Shown: in pieces, positions 9,557-17,829 of the stretch
Layout: each line of letters begins with the position of its first letter
Position numbering within the stretch: the first letter of the stretch is position 1
Source: Noviherbaspirillum saxi
GTDB lineage: Bacteria > Pseudomonadota > Gammaproteobacteria > Burkholderiales > Burkholderiaceae_D
Assembly (NCBI RefSeq): GCF_003591035.1
Contig: NZ_QYUO01000003.1
Coordinates: forward strand, 992,001 to 1,056,000
DNA: 64,000 nt
Direction of reading: 5' to 3'
Made by a program: the position numbers and the translations under genes
Notes under the pieces: model-generated
The model's database searches: none
Told to the model about the DNA's origin: nothing
The model's input: the letters and a program-made list of their open reading frames with translations, nothing else

Positions 9557-10615
9557 ATGGACAATGAATCTTTCATGCTGGTAGTAGACAACGCCAGGCG
9601 ATGGTTTGCACAACACCAGCCGCTCGCCGACCGCATTGCCCGTTTTCATGACGGTCATGCGGAAGCCGGCGACACGCGCAGCACCTGGACCGACATGGGC
9701 TGGACCGCGCTGTCTGTGCCTGAAGCCGAGGGCGGCTTCGACGCGAGCATGGCCCAATGCTTTCAGCTGCTGAGACTGGCGGGCAGCGATGCGAGGCCGG
9801 AACCGCTGGATCTGATCCTGATGCTCGGCGCCGTTCCCGCGCTCGCTCCCTACATGGGCGGCAACATGCGGCTGGCGCTGGCCGATCGCTGGTTCGGACA
9901 ACTCGAATTTACGGATGCCGCGCAAACCGTCTTACATGGCAGCAGCGGTGCGCTTTATGGCGGGCATCTGGCCACCCATGCCTTATTGCCAGTGGTCGTC
10001 AAGGCGCAAGGCGCATGTGTACTTAAGCTAGCTTGTGTGGCCCTGGACAGCCCCGGGGTGCTTCGCGAAGCGGTGCGTCTGATCGACGGCCGCCACACCG
10101 TCAGGCTGCGCTTGCAACAGGCGGCAGTGCAGGTATTGGATTCCGAGGAAACAACCGCTCCGCTCGCAGATCAGGTCCTGGACCGGGCCGCTGCCGGGCT
10201 GGTCGCTGACGCTAGCGGTGTGTTCAAGGGCGCTTTCGAACTGACCCTCGATTACCTGAAACAGAGACGGCAATTCGGCCGGCCCTTGTCCGATCAGCAG
10301 GCACTGCAGCACAGAATGGCGGACATCTTTTGCGACCTGCAGCAGATGCTGGCCCTGTCCGAGCGGCTGGCGGCTGAAATCGATGCACAGCCTGCGGGCC
10401 CGTGGACGACCTTGCCAATTGCAAAAAGTTTCGTCGGGCGGCGTGCGTTACGGGCGGCGGGGCAACTGATCCAGGTATCGGGCGGGATCGGCATGACCGA
10501 GGAATATCGTCTCGGCCACTACTACAAGCGGCTGCATGTCGCTGCGACGCTTTTTGGCGACGCCGAGCATCAGTTACGGCGCATAGCGGTGCGGGAAACC
10601 TTGTTCGCGGCGTAA
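9557..10615 (+). CDS. Acyl-CoA dehydrogenase (short, 352 aa)
   Basis: A second acyl-CoA dehydrogenase, shorter and more divergent than its neighbour. It has the family core GLVADASGVFKGAFELTLDYLKQRRQFGRPLSDQQALQHRMAD in the C-terminal helical domain and QVSGGIGMTEEYRLGHYYKR near the end. The SEPxxGSD-type motif is not evident in its N-terminal half, so its catalytic competence alone is doubtful and it may be the partner subunit of the dehydrogenase directly upstream. The ATG at 9557 was chosen because it follows the previous stop by 10 bases; the longer frame lies within the neighbouring gene. Confidence 0.85.
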   Translation: MDNESFMLVVDNARRWFAQHQPLADRIARFHDGHAEAGDTRSTWTDMGWTALSVPEAEGGFDASMAQCFQLLRLAGSDARPEPLDLILMLGAVPALAPYMGGNMRLALADRWFGQLEFTDAAQTVLHGSSGALYGGHLATHALLPVVVKAQGACVLKLACVALDSPGVLREAVRLIDGRHTVRLRLQQAAVQVLDSEETTAPLADQVLDRAAAGLVADASGVFKGAFELTLDYLKQRRQFGRPLSDQQALQHRMADIFCDLQQMLALSERLAAEIDAQPAGPWTTLPIAKSFVGRRALRAAGQLIQVSGGIGMTEEYRLGHYYKRLHVAATLFGDAEHQLRRIAVRETLFAA

Positions 10616-10654
10616 GCGTTGCATGTTCCATATGAAGAAAAAGGTGATATCAGG

Positions 10655-11473
10655 ATGTATCCGGAATTCATGAATAAAGTTGTACTGATCACAGGTGGCG
10701 CCAGCGGCATAGGCTGGGCCGCCGCGCAAGGTTTTGCGGCCGAGGGCGCGCGTGTGGCGATCGCCGACCTGCAGGTCAACACAGCGCAACAACACGCGAT
10801 GTCGCTTGGTGCCGAACACCTGGGACTGGGCGGCGACGTGTCCGATGAAGAACAGGTGGCCATGCTGCTGGAGAGAACGCTCGACCGCTATGGCCGCATC
10901 GACGTACTGATCAACAGCGCCGGCATTCCAGACTCGTTTGCACCGACCGTCGAACAGGATGTGGCGGCATTTCGTCGCCTGATCGACATCCATCTGACCG
11001 GGTCCTACATGATGTCGAAAGGAGCGGCAAAGACAATGCTGCATCAAGGCAAGGGTGCCATCATCAACCTGAGCTCCATAGCCGGCGTGCTCGGTCTTCC
11101 CCTGCGTAATGCATACAGTGCCGCCAAGGCGGGCATCAGCATGATGACCCGCACCATGGGGTGTGAATGGGCGGCTGGCGGTGTGCGTGTCAATGCGATC
11201 GCACCCGGATACATGCTCACGCCCTTTTCACGAAAGCTGATCAGTGAAGGAAAACTCGACGCCGACCGCTTGCGCCGCCGCACACCCGCCGGTCGCCTTG
11301 GCACCGCCAGGCATATCGCCGATGCAATGCTCTTCCTGGCCTCCGACCGGGCCGAATTCATTACCGGCGTAACGTTGCCGGTGGATGGCGGCTACATGGC
11401 ATTCGGCGCCGCAAGCGACGCCTATGGCGGGCCGCTGGATGCGATTGTAGGCATGACGGACGAACTCCAATGA
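10655..11473 (+). CDS. SDR family oxidoreductase
   Basis: A 272-residue classical SDR. Cofactor motif ITGGASGIGWAAAQG, INSAGIP, catalytic Ser in NLSSIAGVLGL and Tyr-x3-Lys in AYSAAKAGISMMTRTMG, and C-terminus GVTLPVDGGYMAFG. The ATG at 10655 follows AAAAAGGTGATATCAGG, which offers a ribosome binding site; the ATG 15 bases later is a possible alternative. It ends with an ATGA overlap into the NIPSNAP gene. It is probably the hydroxyacyl or alcohol dehydrogenase step of this pathway. Confidence 0.88.
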   Translation: MYPEFMNKVVLITGGASGIGWAAAQGFAAEGARVAIADLQVNTAQQHAMSLGAEHLGLGGDVSDEEQVAMLLERTLDRYGRIDVLINSAGIPDSFAPTVEQDVAAFRRLIDIHLTGSYMMSKGAAKTMLHQGKGAIINLSSIAGVLGLPLRNAYSAAKAGISMMTRTMGCEWAAGGVRVNAIAPGYMLTPFSRKLISEGKLDADRLRRRTPAGRLGTARHIADAMLFLASDRAEFITGVTLPVDGGYMAFGAASDAYGGPLDAIVGMTDELQ

Positions 11474-11784
11474 TTTACGAAGAGCGCAATTACACTTTTC
11501 AGCCAGCCAACTTCCGGCGCTTTCTGCATGTGTACGAGCAAGAAGGCCTGCCGCTGATGAACGAGCATCTCGGCGGATTGCAGGCATTCTTCACTGCAGA
11601 GACCGGAGAGCTCAACACGGTCGTGCATCTCTGGGCCTACCAGGATCTCGCCGACCGCGAGCGCCGCCGCTCGGCCATGTGGAACGACCCGCGCTGGCTG
11701 GCCTATGCGGACAAGGTCTTGCCGTGGATCATACGCATGGAAACACGCATTCTTCAACCAACCGCTTTTTCCCCGATGAGGTAA
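11470..11784 (+). CDS. NIPSNAP family protein
   Basis: A 104-residue protein of the NIPSNAP (dimeric alpha-beta barrel) family. It starts with MIYEERNYTF and has the family phrases GGLQAFFTAETGELNTVVHLWAYQDLADRERRR and the closing IRMETRILQPT. The fold is a ferredoxin-like dimer; members occur in many proteobacterial catabolic operons without a proven catalytic role. It overlaps the SDR gene by 4 bases and precedes the hydratase by 2 bases, so it is probably co-translated and serves the same pathway. Confidence 0.87.
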   Translation: MIYEERNYTFQPANFRRFLHVYEQEGLPLMNEHLGGLQAFFTAETGELNTVVHLWAYQDLADRERRRSAMWNDPRWLAYADKVLPWIIRMETRILQPTAFSPMR

Positions 11785-11786
11785 TC

Positions 11787-12575
11787 ATGACCACAGAAAA
11801 CTCCTTGCTTGTCGAAGTCAACGACCGTGTCGCACGCGTCACACTCAACCGCCCGACGGCGCTCAACTCGGTTGCCGGCGATCTGCACAAAGCCTTGTCA
11901 CGAGTGTTTATCGACCTTGGAGAGCGTCGCGATATCAACGCGATTGTTCTCACCGGCGCCGGCCGTGCTTTCTGCGCGGGGGGCGACATCGACTGGATGC
12001 GCGATGCGATCCGCGACCCGGAACAATTCGAAATCGTTACCTGGGAAGCAAAGCGCATCGTGTACTCGATGCTGGACTGCGAAATTCCGATCATCGGCCG
12101 CATCAACGGCGATGCGGTGGGATTGGGCGCCACGCTGGCATTGCTGTGCGATATCACCGTGATGGATGAACATGCCCGTATCGGCGATCCGCATGTGCGC
12201 GTTGGCCTGAATGCGGCCGATGGCGGCGGATTTCTTTGGCCGGCGGTGATCGGCTATGGCCGCGCGCGGGAACTCTTGCTGACCGGCGATCTGTTGTCGG
12301 CATCCGAGGCCATGCAGCTCGGCGCCATCGGTCATGTCGTGCCGGCGGGCGAGCTCGATGCCAAGGTCGATGCGATCGTCTCGAAGCTCAAGAATGGCGC
12401 GACAAAGGCCATTCGCTATACCAAGGCTGGCTATACGATACCGCTGCGCCAGCTTGCGCATGGACATATGGATGCGGGAACTGCCTACGAATGCCTGACC
12501 AATCTCAGCAAGGACCACAGTATCGCGGTCGAGGCATTCGCCAGCAAGCAGCGCCCGGCTTTTACCGGACGCTGA
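11787..12575 (+). CDS. Enoyl-CoA hydratase/isomerase family protein
   Basis: A 262-residue crotonase-fold enzyme. The oxyanion-hole segments are visible as AFCAGGDIDWM and INGDAVGLGATLALLCDI, and the region DPHVRVGLNAADGGGFLWP replaces the usual PExxxG segment, so the second canonical catalytic Glu is not obvious. The ATG at 11787 was preferred over in-frame codons inside the NIPSNAP gene. It probably hydrates or isomerises an enoyl-CoA produced by the dehydrogenases upstream. Confidence 0.87.
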   Translation: MTTENSLLVEVNDRVARVTLNRPTALNSVAGDLHKALSRVFIDLGERRDINAIVLTGAGRAFCAGGDIDWMRDAIRDPEQFEIVTWEAKRIVYSMLDCEIPIIGRINGDAVGLGATLALLCDITVMDEHARIGDPHVRVGLNAADGGGFLWPAVIGYGRARELLLTGDLLSASEAMQLGAIGHVVPAGELDAKVDAIVSKLKNGATKAIRYTKAGYTIPLRQLAHGHMDAGTAYECLTNLSKDHSIAVEAFASKQRPAFTGR

Positions 12576-12591
12576 GCAGAGGGGGCGAGGT

Positions 12592-13407
12592 ATGGCATCA
12601 CTGAAGGATTTCACCGGAAGGACGGCCTTGGTCACCGGCGGTGCAAGCGGCATCGGGCTGGCTTGCGTCCAACTCCTGGCGCAGCGCGGCGCGCGCGTCG
12701 TGGTCGCTGATGTCAACGCCGAGGCGGCCGCTACGGCGGCCGATGCCTGCGGCGGGTCGGCGCTGACATTCGATGTGGCAGACCGCGCGGCCGTGGCCAG
12801 CGCATGCAGCGCGCTTGAACAGCAGGGTGTGGAAGTGGATTTGCTGGTCAATTGCGCTGGCATCGTGCAATCGCCGGAGCCACCGGACCGGTTTGAACAT
12901 GCAGTTTTTCAACGGGTCGTCGCCATCGACTTCGAAGGCACTTATGCCTGCTGTGCCGAGTTCGGCAGTGCGATGGCGCGCCGGGGCAAGGGCGCTATTG
13001 TCAATGTCGCTTCGGTGGCCGGCATGCGTTCGATGCCGCTGCATGCCTACTCGCCGGCAAAGGCTGCGGTCATTTCCCTGACCGAGTGCCTGGCCGCCGA
13101 ATGGGGGCGCTCCGGCGTGCGTGTCAACGCGGTGTCGCCGGGCTACACCGTGACGGCTGCCTTGCAAAGCCAGATCGATCTTGGACTGCGCGATGCCGAG
13201 CGCCTGAAAGCCAACAGCGCACTCGGGCAGTTGATCGCACCGGTCGATATCGCCAGAGCGATCGTATTCCTGCTGTCGGAGGAAGCGCGGGTGATCACAG
13301 GAATCAATCTACCCGCCGACGCCGGCTGGCTGGTCGCCGGATCCTGGTCTACCTTTGGCGGCGTACGCCCCGGCTCACCCGCAGCGCAAACGCGCCCCGC
13401 TGGATAA
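12592..13407 (+). CDS. SDR family oxidoreductase
   Basis: A 271-residue SDR with VTGGASGIGLACVQLL, NCAGIV, catalytic Ser in NVASVAGMRSM, Tyr-x3-Lys in AYSPAKAAVISLTECLA and GINLPADAGWLVAGSW. A GAGG-type ribosome site lies just before the ATG. It is the third SDR of the operon and the last enzyme gene before the Bug receptor. Its close similarity of design to the SDR at 10.7 kb suggests two successive oxidoreductions or divergent paralogues. Confidence 0.88.
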   Translation: MASLKDFTGRTALVTGGASGIGLACVQLLAQRGARVVVADVNAEAAATAADACGGSALTFDVADRAAVASACSALEQQGVEVDLLVNCAGIVQSPEPPDRFEHAVFQRVVAIDFEGTYACCAEFGSAMARRGKGAIVNVASVAGMRSMPLHAYSPAKAAVISLTECLAAEWGRSGVRVNAVSPGYTVTAALQSQIDLGLRDAERLKANSALGQLIAPVDIARAIVFLLSEEARVITGINLPADAGWLVAGSWSTFGGVRPGSPAAQTRPAG

Positions 13408-13459
13408 AATCGCAGTAGACGTCCATCAGCAATACGGTCACTCATACCTGGAGAAGTCA

Positions 13460-14434
13460 ATGAATAGTCTTTTGAGTCGGAGCATTGCAGCCTTTGCGCT
13501 CGGCGCAGTGGTTATGCTCGGTCACGCGCAAAGCCTGTCGAAACAAACCGCAAAATGGATCGTGCCCTATCCTGCGGGCGGCGGTACCGATGTGGTGGCG
13601 CGCCTGCTGGCCGGTCCGATGGGCACCGCGCTTGGTCAAACCATGATCATTGAAAACAAGCCGGGCGCCGGCACCATGATAGGCGGCGAGACGATCGCGC
13701 GCGCCAGGCCGGATGGGCTGACCATCGGCACCGTCGACACCTCGACGGTCGCGCTGGCCCAGCACCTGTATCCGAAAATGGGTTATGACCCTGCCAAGGA
13801 TTTCACCTACATCGGCGGCACCACGCGCTTTCCATTTGTCCTGGTCGTCCATCCTTCGCTGCCGGTGAACAATCTACAGGAATTGATCGCAATGGCGCGC
13901 AGCAAGCCGGGTCAACTGCGCTATGCGACACCCGGTCTCGGCGGCCCCAACCATCTGGGCATGGAATTGTTCCAGCGCAAGGCCAATATCAGTCTGTTGC
14001 ATGTGCCGTACAAGGGCGATGCGCCGGCACTGCAGGATTTGCTCGGCGGACAGATTGACATGTATCTGGTGAATACGGCCGCCAGTCTCCCGCATATCAA
14101 AAGCGGCAAGCTGCGTCCTATCGCGCTTTCCATGGCACGACGCAGCGCAGTCCTGCCGGATGTCCCGACATTTGCCGAAGCCGGCGTGGCCGACTTCGAA
14201 TCGTATTCCTGGCAGGGACTGGTGGCTCCGGCGGGAATGCCGAAGGAAATCGTGGTACGCCTGAATGCGGAACTGAACAAGGCGCTGGCTTTGCCCGAGG
14301 TAATCAAGAAGCTGAGCGAACTGGGAATCGAACCGTCGCCGACCACGCCGGAAGAGTTCACCATGCATGTCCGGGCGCAAAGTGCCTTATGGGAAGACGT
14401 GATCCGGAAAGCGGGGATCAAGCTCAACGAGTAA
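13460..14434 (+). CDS. Bug family solute-binding receptor (tripartite tricarboxylate type)
   Basis: A 324-residue periplasmic receptor of the Bug/TctC family. The N-terminus SLLSRSIAAFALGAVVMLGHA is a signal peptide, followed by the diagnostic IVPYPAGGGTDVVARLLAGPM and ENKPGAGTMIGGETIARARPDG, and later ATPGLGGPNHLGMELFQ. The start at 13460 follows a GGAG site by 5 bases and gives a clean signal peptide. No TctA or TctB membrane partner is present, as is common for the many orphan Bug receptors of Burkholderiales. It probably senses or captures a carboxylate linked to this operon. Confidence 0.93.
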   Translation: MNSLLSRSIAAFALGAVVMLGHAQSLSKQTAKWIVPYPAGGGTDVVARLLAGPMGTALGQTMIIENKPGAGTMIGGETIARARPDGLTIGTVDTSTVALAQHLYPKMGYDPAKDFTYIGGTTRFPFVLVVHPSLPVNNLQELIAMARSKPGQLRYATPGLGGPNHLGMELFQRKANISLLHVPYKGDAPALQDLLGGQIDMYLVNTAASLPHIKSGKLRPIALSMARRSAVLPDVPTFAEAGVADFESYSWQGLVAPAGMPKEIVVRLNAELNKALALPEVIKKLSELGIEPSPTTPEEFTMHVRAQSALWEDVIRKAGIKLNE

Positions 14435-14476
14435 GATGGATCGCAAGGCGGCATAGAGCAGATCCGTATCACGGCG

Positions 14477-15319
14477 ATGAAGCGAGACGCGATGAACCAC
14501 GAACCGAACATGCACGATGACGCGCCCGATGGGCCGGAAAGCGCCGAACTGCCGATGCGCGGCACGCAAAGCGTAAGGCGTGCGCTTGACCTGCTGCGTC
14601 ACGTGGCCCAAGGCGGCGAGAAGGGCGCAAAAATCGCAGACCTTGTGCGTGAATCCGGGCTGGACCGGGCGACGGCGTATCGATTGATGACTTGCCTGGT
14701 CGAAGAGCAGTTTGTCGACCGCGACGAAAAGAAAATCTATCGGCTCGGTCCGGAAGCCGTGCTGCTCGGTTCCCTGATGCCGCGCCTGGAGCCGATGCTG
14801 CGCCGGCTGGTGCCTGTCATGAAGCGCATCGCGCGCATATCGGGCGATACGGTTTTTCTCATGATGCGGCAAGGCGACCATGTACAGTGCGCGCATCGGG
14901 AGGAGGGCTCGTCGCTGGTCAAGGTGTTGACCACCCACGTAGGTCAGCGCCGTCTGCTCGGCATGGGAACCGGCGGCGCAGCGGTGACCGGCCTGATCCC
15001 GCCGGAAGAGTTGGTCGAGGCATACCGGCGGCATGAAGCCGAGTATGCAGCGGCGGAATTTTCACTCGAAGAGCTGCAGTCCACCGCCGATGCCGCACGC
15101 GCGCAGGGCTATTCCCTGACCTATGATGCGGTGGAAGTCGGCGTCGCGGGGATCGGCATGGCTTTCAAGATCGGCACCAACGGCATGGGTGCGATCAGTC
15201 TCGGTACGCTCACTGCACGCTTTGGCAAAGAACGGCAGTGCCAGCTCAGGGACTTGTTCCGCAATGAACTGGAAGGCGCAGGCTTGCTCGATAGCCCTGC
15301 GATCGCACAAAATAAATAG
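14477..15319 (+). CDS. IclR family transcriptional regulator
   Basis: A 280-residue regulator. After a 30-residue acidic leader comes the winged helix-turn-helix (SVRRALDLLRHVAQGGEKGAKIADLV and LDRATAYRLMTCLVEEQFV), then the IclR effector domain with HVGQRRLLGMGTGGAAV and a C-terminal stretch ending FRNELEGAGLLD. Starts at 14477 or 14492 are equally possible. Placed at the end of the catabolic operon on the same strand, it probably controls that operon in response to a pathway acid or CoA ester. Confidence 0.92.
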   Translation: MKRDAMNHEPNMHDDAPDGPESAELPMRGTQSVRRALDLLRHVAQGGEKGAKIADLVRESGLDRATAYRLMTCLVEEQFVDRDEKKIYRLGPEAVLLGSLMPRLEPMLRRLVPVMKRIARISGDTVFLMMRQGDHVQCAHREEGSSLVKVLTTHVGQRRLLGMGTGGAAVTGLIPPEELVEAYRRHEAEYAAAEFSLEELQSTADAARAQGYSLTYDAVEVGVAGIGMAFKIGTNGMGAISLGTLTARFGKERQCQLRDLFRNELEGAGLLDSPAIAQNK

Positions 15320-15855
15320 ATGTGGGAGATGATTAGGGCAGAGCCGGGAGGATCGCCCATGTTGGTTTGGACGGGGAAAGGTAGTGGCTTAGGCATCGAT
15401 TGCCGCATCCATGCTTGTGGAAGGTATGGCCATCGCACTTGGATAAGTCAGTTAAAAATTACGCAATAGTACCGAGCTACTGGCTATTGACAACCTACCT
15501 TGGCCTGCGACCTACCACTTGGCCCCGTTGCATGCTTAGGAATGCGCCGGATTTAGCAAGCGCGTACCTGATGCGTCATGCACGGCGACGTGTATGGCAA
15601 AAATTTCCTTTTAAACGGCCTGCATTGCACCTACACTAAGGACACCATCATCTTTCCCGGGATGCTGCTGCTATGAGAACGTCTATCCTGCTTTCCACCA
15701 CCATCATTACCGTCCTCGCCGCACATGCTACGTTTGCCGGAGCGCGTCCTGAATTGCTTGGCGCTTCCGTCTTGCCCGATGGCGCGACGCAGATTCTAAA
15801 TGCCGCCATAAGATGCGTAGGCACCCCGACGTACATCGAACGCCCCGGCTGTTCG
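15320..15855. other. Intergenic region without a convincing gene
   Basis: About 535 bases between the IclR regulator and the convergent sigma-54 activator. I see no RNA gene, no insertion-sequence ends and no strong terminator hairpin with a T-run. The base composition shifts toward AT here, so it marks the junction between the GC-rich left operon and the AT-richer second region. Only the doubtful small ORF listed next lies in it. Confidence 0.5.
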
Positions 15856-15882
15856 TCAAGTATCGGCGAGTTTAAGGGTTAG
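15673..15882 (+). CDS. Doubtful small secreted protein
   Basis: A 69-codon frame whose first 23 residues (RTSILLSTTIITVLAAHATF plus AGA) look like a signal peptide with an Ala-x-Ala-type cleavage site. The mature part would be only about 45 residues and contains two Cys. No good ribosome binding site precedes it, and its end overlaps the 3' end of the convergent activator gene by 27 bases. I do not recognise the family. It may be a chance frame. Confidence 0.25.
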   Translation: MRTSILLSTTIITVLAAHATFAGARPELLGASVLPDGATQILNAAIRCVGTPTYIERPGCSSSIGEFKG

Positions 15883-17589
15883 CGCGAACCCGAACTTTTT
15901 CATTTTTGAGTAAAGTGTCGGCCTCGTGACACCTAGTGCAGCAGCAGTCTTCGTAAGGTTATAGGCATGCGTTTCTAGGGAATTTCGAATACATTGCCGT
16001 TCAGCGTCTTCGAGAGTCATGCTGATACTCGTGTCGCCATGTCTAATTTGCTGTTCGGCGACCGTGTGTTGCATGCAGTCTGCCGGGATAGTGTCTATGC
16101 CATTGCCGTCTGTCATGTTGACAAGACGCTCCACGACGTTTTGCAGTTGACGGACATTGCCGGGCCACGCGTAAGACTGTAGTTGAGTCAAGGCAGTTCG
16201 GGAAAGCATGATTGGCGGTCGATGCATCGCTGAACAATACCTGCGTATAAAGCTATCTACCAGCGCCGAAATATCTTCTTTCCGATTCCTGAGGGCGGGT
16301 ATGTTGACCGGGATAACGTTCAGGCGATAATACAGGTCTTCGCGGAATGACTTCTGCGCTACAAGTTCAATAAGATTTTTGTTGGTTGCCGCAACAATGC
16401 GCACATCGATATCGGTACTTCTCGTCCCACCGATACGCGTCACCTGTCGCTCTTGCAAGACCCTTAGTAGTTTGACTTGGACGTCGAGAGGCATCTCGGA
16501 AATCTCATCAAGAAATATCGTACCGCCTGATGCGAGTTCGAACTTGCCGGGGCGGCCGGCTCGATCGGCGCCGGTGAAACTTCCGGGTGCGTAGCCGAAA
16601 AGCTCACTCTCGATCAGATCACGTGGAAGGGCTGCACAGTTCACCGCGACGAAAGGCCCTTGGCTCCGATTTCCCTCGGCGTGAATTCCTTGGGCAAACA
16701 TCTCTTTTCCAGTTCCAGTTTCCCCATAAAGAACAATGTTCGCTGACGCGCGCGCGGCCTTCCTTGACGAACTTAGAGCCGCTTCAATCGCGGGCGATTC
16801 GCCGACGATATCGCTGAACCGGTACCTTGCGCGATCGATTGCCATTCGGTAGGAGAGTCGATTCACACGAGATATTTCATTGAATGTGTTTACCACGGAA
16901 GTTACTTGTCCGTCGTCTCCCCGCACCGGCACCGCGGTGTCAATTAGATGAAGACGAAGATTTTTTGAATCGATTTGTAGCTCACGGTCGATATACCCTT
17001 CGCCGGTTTCGAAAACTCGGGAAATTGCAAGATCAAAATCCAGCAAGCCCTTAATGTCCTTGCCGATGCAACGCTGCGGCTCCAGCTTTAACATTCGGGC
17101 GGCGTTTTCATTGAGCGTTTGGATGCGCCCGGTACGGTCTAGCACAAGCAATCCGTCTGAGATATGGTTAATCAATACCTCTTGTTCGTTGAGTACTTGT
17201 CGAAGGCGCTTCGTCTCCGCCCAGACGTCAAACTCCCGCAAGAGAAACCAGGTGGCTAGTCGGCAAAGCCGGTTAAGAACCTCGCTGGATATGCCGGCAC
17301 TTCCCATTGCGACTACCAGCACGCGCTCCTCATCCGGGCAACCATCGATGTAGCTACACGCAAGTGGAGTACCGTCGTCGGCGCACGACATGAACACAGG
17401 CATTCCGATGGAGTCGCGCGATTCAGATGCCTGGACCGGTTTTGTCCGGATTTGCGACGGTACGCGGGAAGCCCTGTTAGCAGCGATTAATCTTCCAGAC
17501 GCGTTAAAAACTCCGAAGCCACAATGAGTTCCGACAACGTACTCTGAGAGCTCGGTCAATTCGTCAAGTCGTTCCGTGAAGTTAATCAT
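15856..17589 (-). CDS. Sigma-54 dependent transcriptional activator (PAS-AAA+-Fis)
   Basis: A 577-residue enhancer-binding protein. Residues 1-120 form a sensory region, 135-245 a PAS domain (ISDGLLVLDRTGRIQTLNENA), then the AAA+ domain: Walker A GETGTGKE (289-296), the sigma-54 contact loop as GSFTGA rather than GAFTGA (336-341), and Walker B GTIFLDE (356-362). The C-terminus carries a Fis-type helix-turn-helix (NLTKTAAALGVTRPTLYSKMK). There is no receiver Asp domain, so it probably responds to a ligand. It is divergent from the CoA-ligase gene, whose upstream region holds a 32-bp palindrome and a -24/-12 promoter, its probable targets. Confidence 0.94.
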   Translation of the reverse strand: MINFTERLDELTELSEYVVGTHCGFGVFNASGRLIAANRASRVPSQIRTKPVQASESRDSIGMPVFMSCADDGTPLACSYIDGCPDEERVLVVAMGSAGISSEVLNRLCRLATWFLLREFDVWAETKRLRQVLNEQEVLINHISDGLLVLDRTGRIQTLNENAARMLKLEPQRCIGKDIKGLLDFDLAISRVFETGEGYIDRELQIDSKNLRLHLIDTAVPVRGDDGQVTSVVNTFNEISRVNRLSYRMAIDRARYRFSDIVGESPAIEAALSSSRKAARASANIVLYGETGTGKEMFAQGIHAEGNRSQGPFVAVNCAALPRDLIESELFGYAPGSFTGADRAGRPGKFELASGGTIFLDEISEMPLDVQVKLLRVLQERQVTRIGGTRSTDIDVRIVAATNKNLIELVAQKSFREDLYYRLNVIPVNIPALRNRKEDISALVDSFIRRYCSAMHRPPIMLSRTALTQLQSYAWPGNVRQLQNVVERLVNMTDGNGIDTIPADCMQHTVAEQQIRHGDTSISMTLEDAERQCIRNSLETHAYNLTKTAAALGVTRPTLYSKMKKFGFALTLKLADT

Positions 17590-17620
17590 TAGTTCCTCTC
17601 CGTCGAAGGCACTGCCTGTT

Positions 17621-17652
17621 TGTAAAATTATTTTACGTAAAATAATTTTACA
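17621..17652. promoter_or_regulatory. Perfect 32-bp palindrome, probable activator binding site (UAS)
   Basis: The 32 bases are an exact inverted repeat. The left half reads TGTAAAATTATTTTAC and the right half is its exact reverse complement. Each half is itself nearly symmetric (GTAAAA...TTTTAC), so two dimers could bind side by side. It lies 31 bases before the activator start codon and about 85 bases upstream of the -24 box of the divergent gene, the normal place for a sigma-54 enhancer. A closely related 32-bp site precedes the porin at 25163. Confidence 0.88.
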
Positions 17653-17736
17653 TACGTTAAATACAGCGGCTTATGGTCTGAGCTCATTTTAAAACATTTC
17701 TTATAAATTTCAGACACATACGGCAAGAACACAAAC

Positions 17737-17752
17737 TGGCACATCTATTGCT
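17737..17752 (+). promoter_or_regulatory. Sigma-54 (-24/-12) promoter for the CoA ligase operon
   Basis: TGGCAC, five bases, then TTGCT: both boxes match the sigma-54 consensus exactly, with the required GG-N10-GC spacing. Transcription should start near 17763, about 67 bases before the CoA ligase start codon. It sits between the divergent sigma-54 activator and the ligase, downstream of the 32-bp palindrome. Confidence 0.88.
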
Positions 17753-17829
17753 ATTTGCTTGCAATCAATAACGGGCGACCCAATCTGGGTTACCTACGTT
17801 TTCGTCCTTCTATGAGATTGGAGTTTTAT

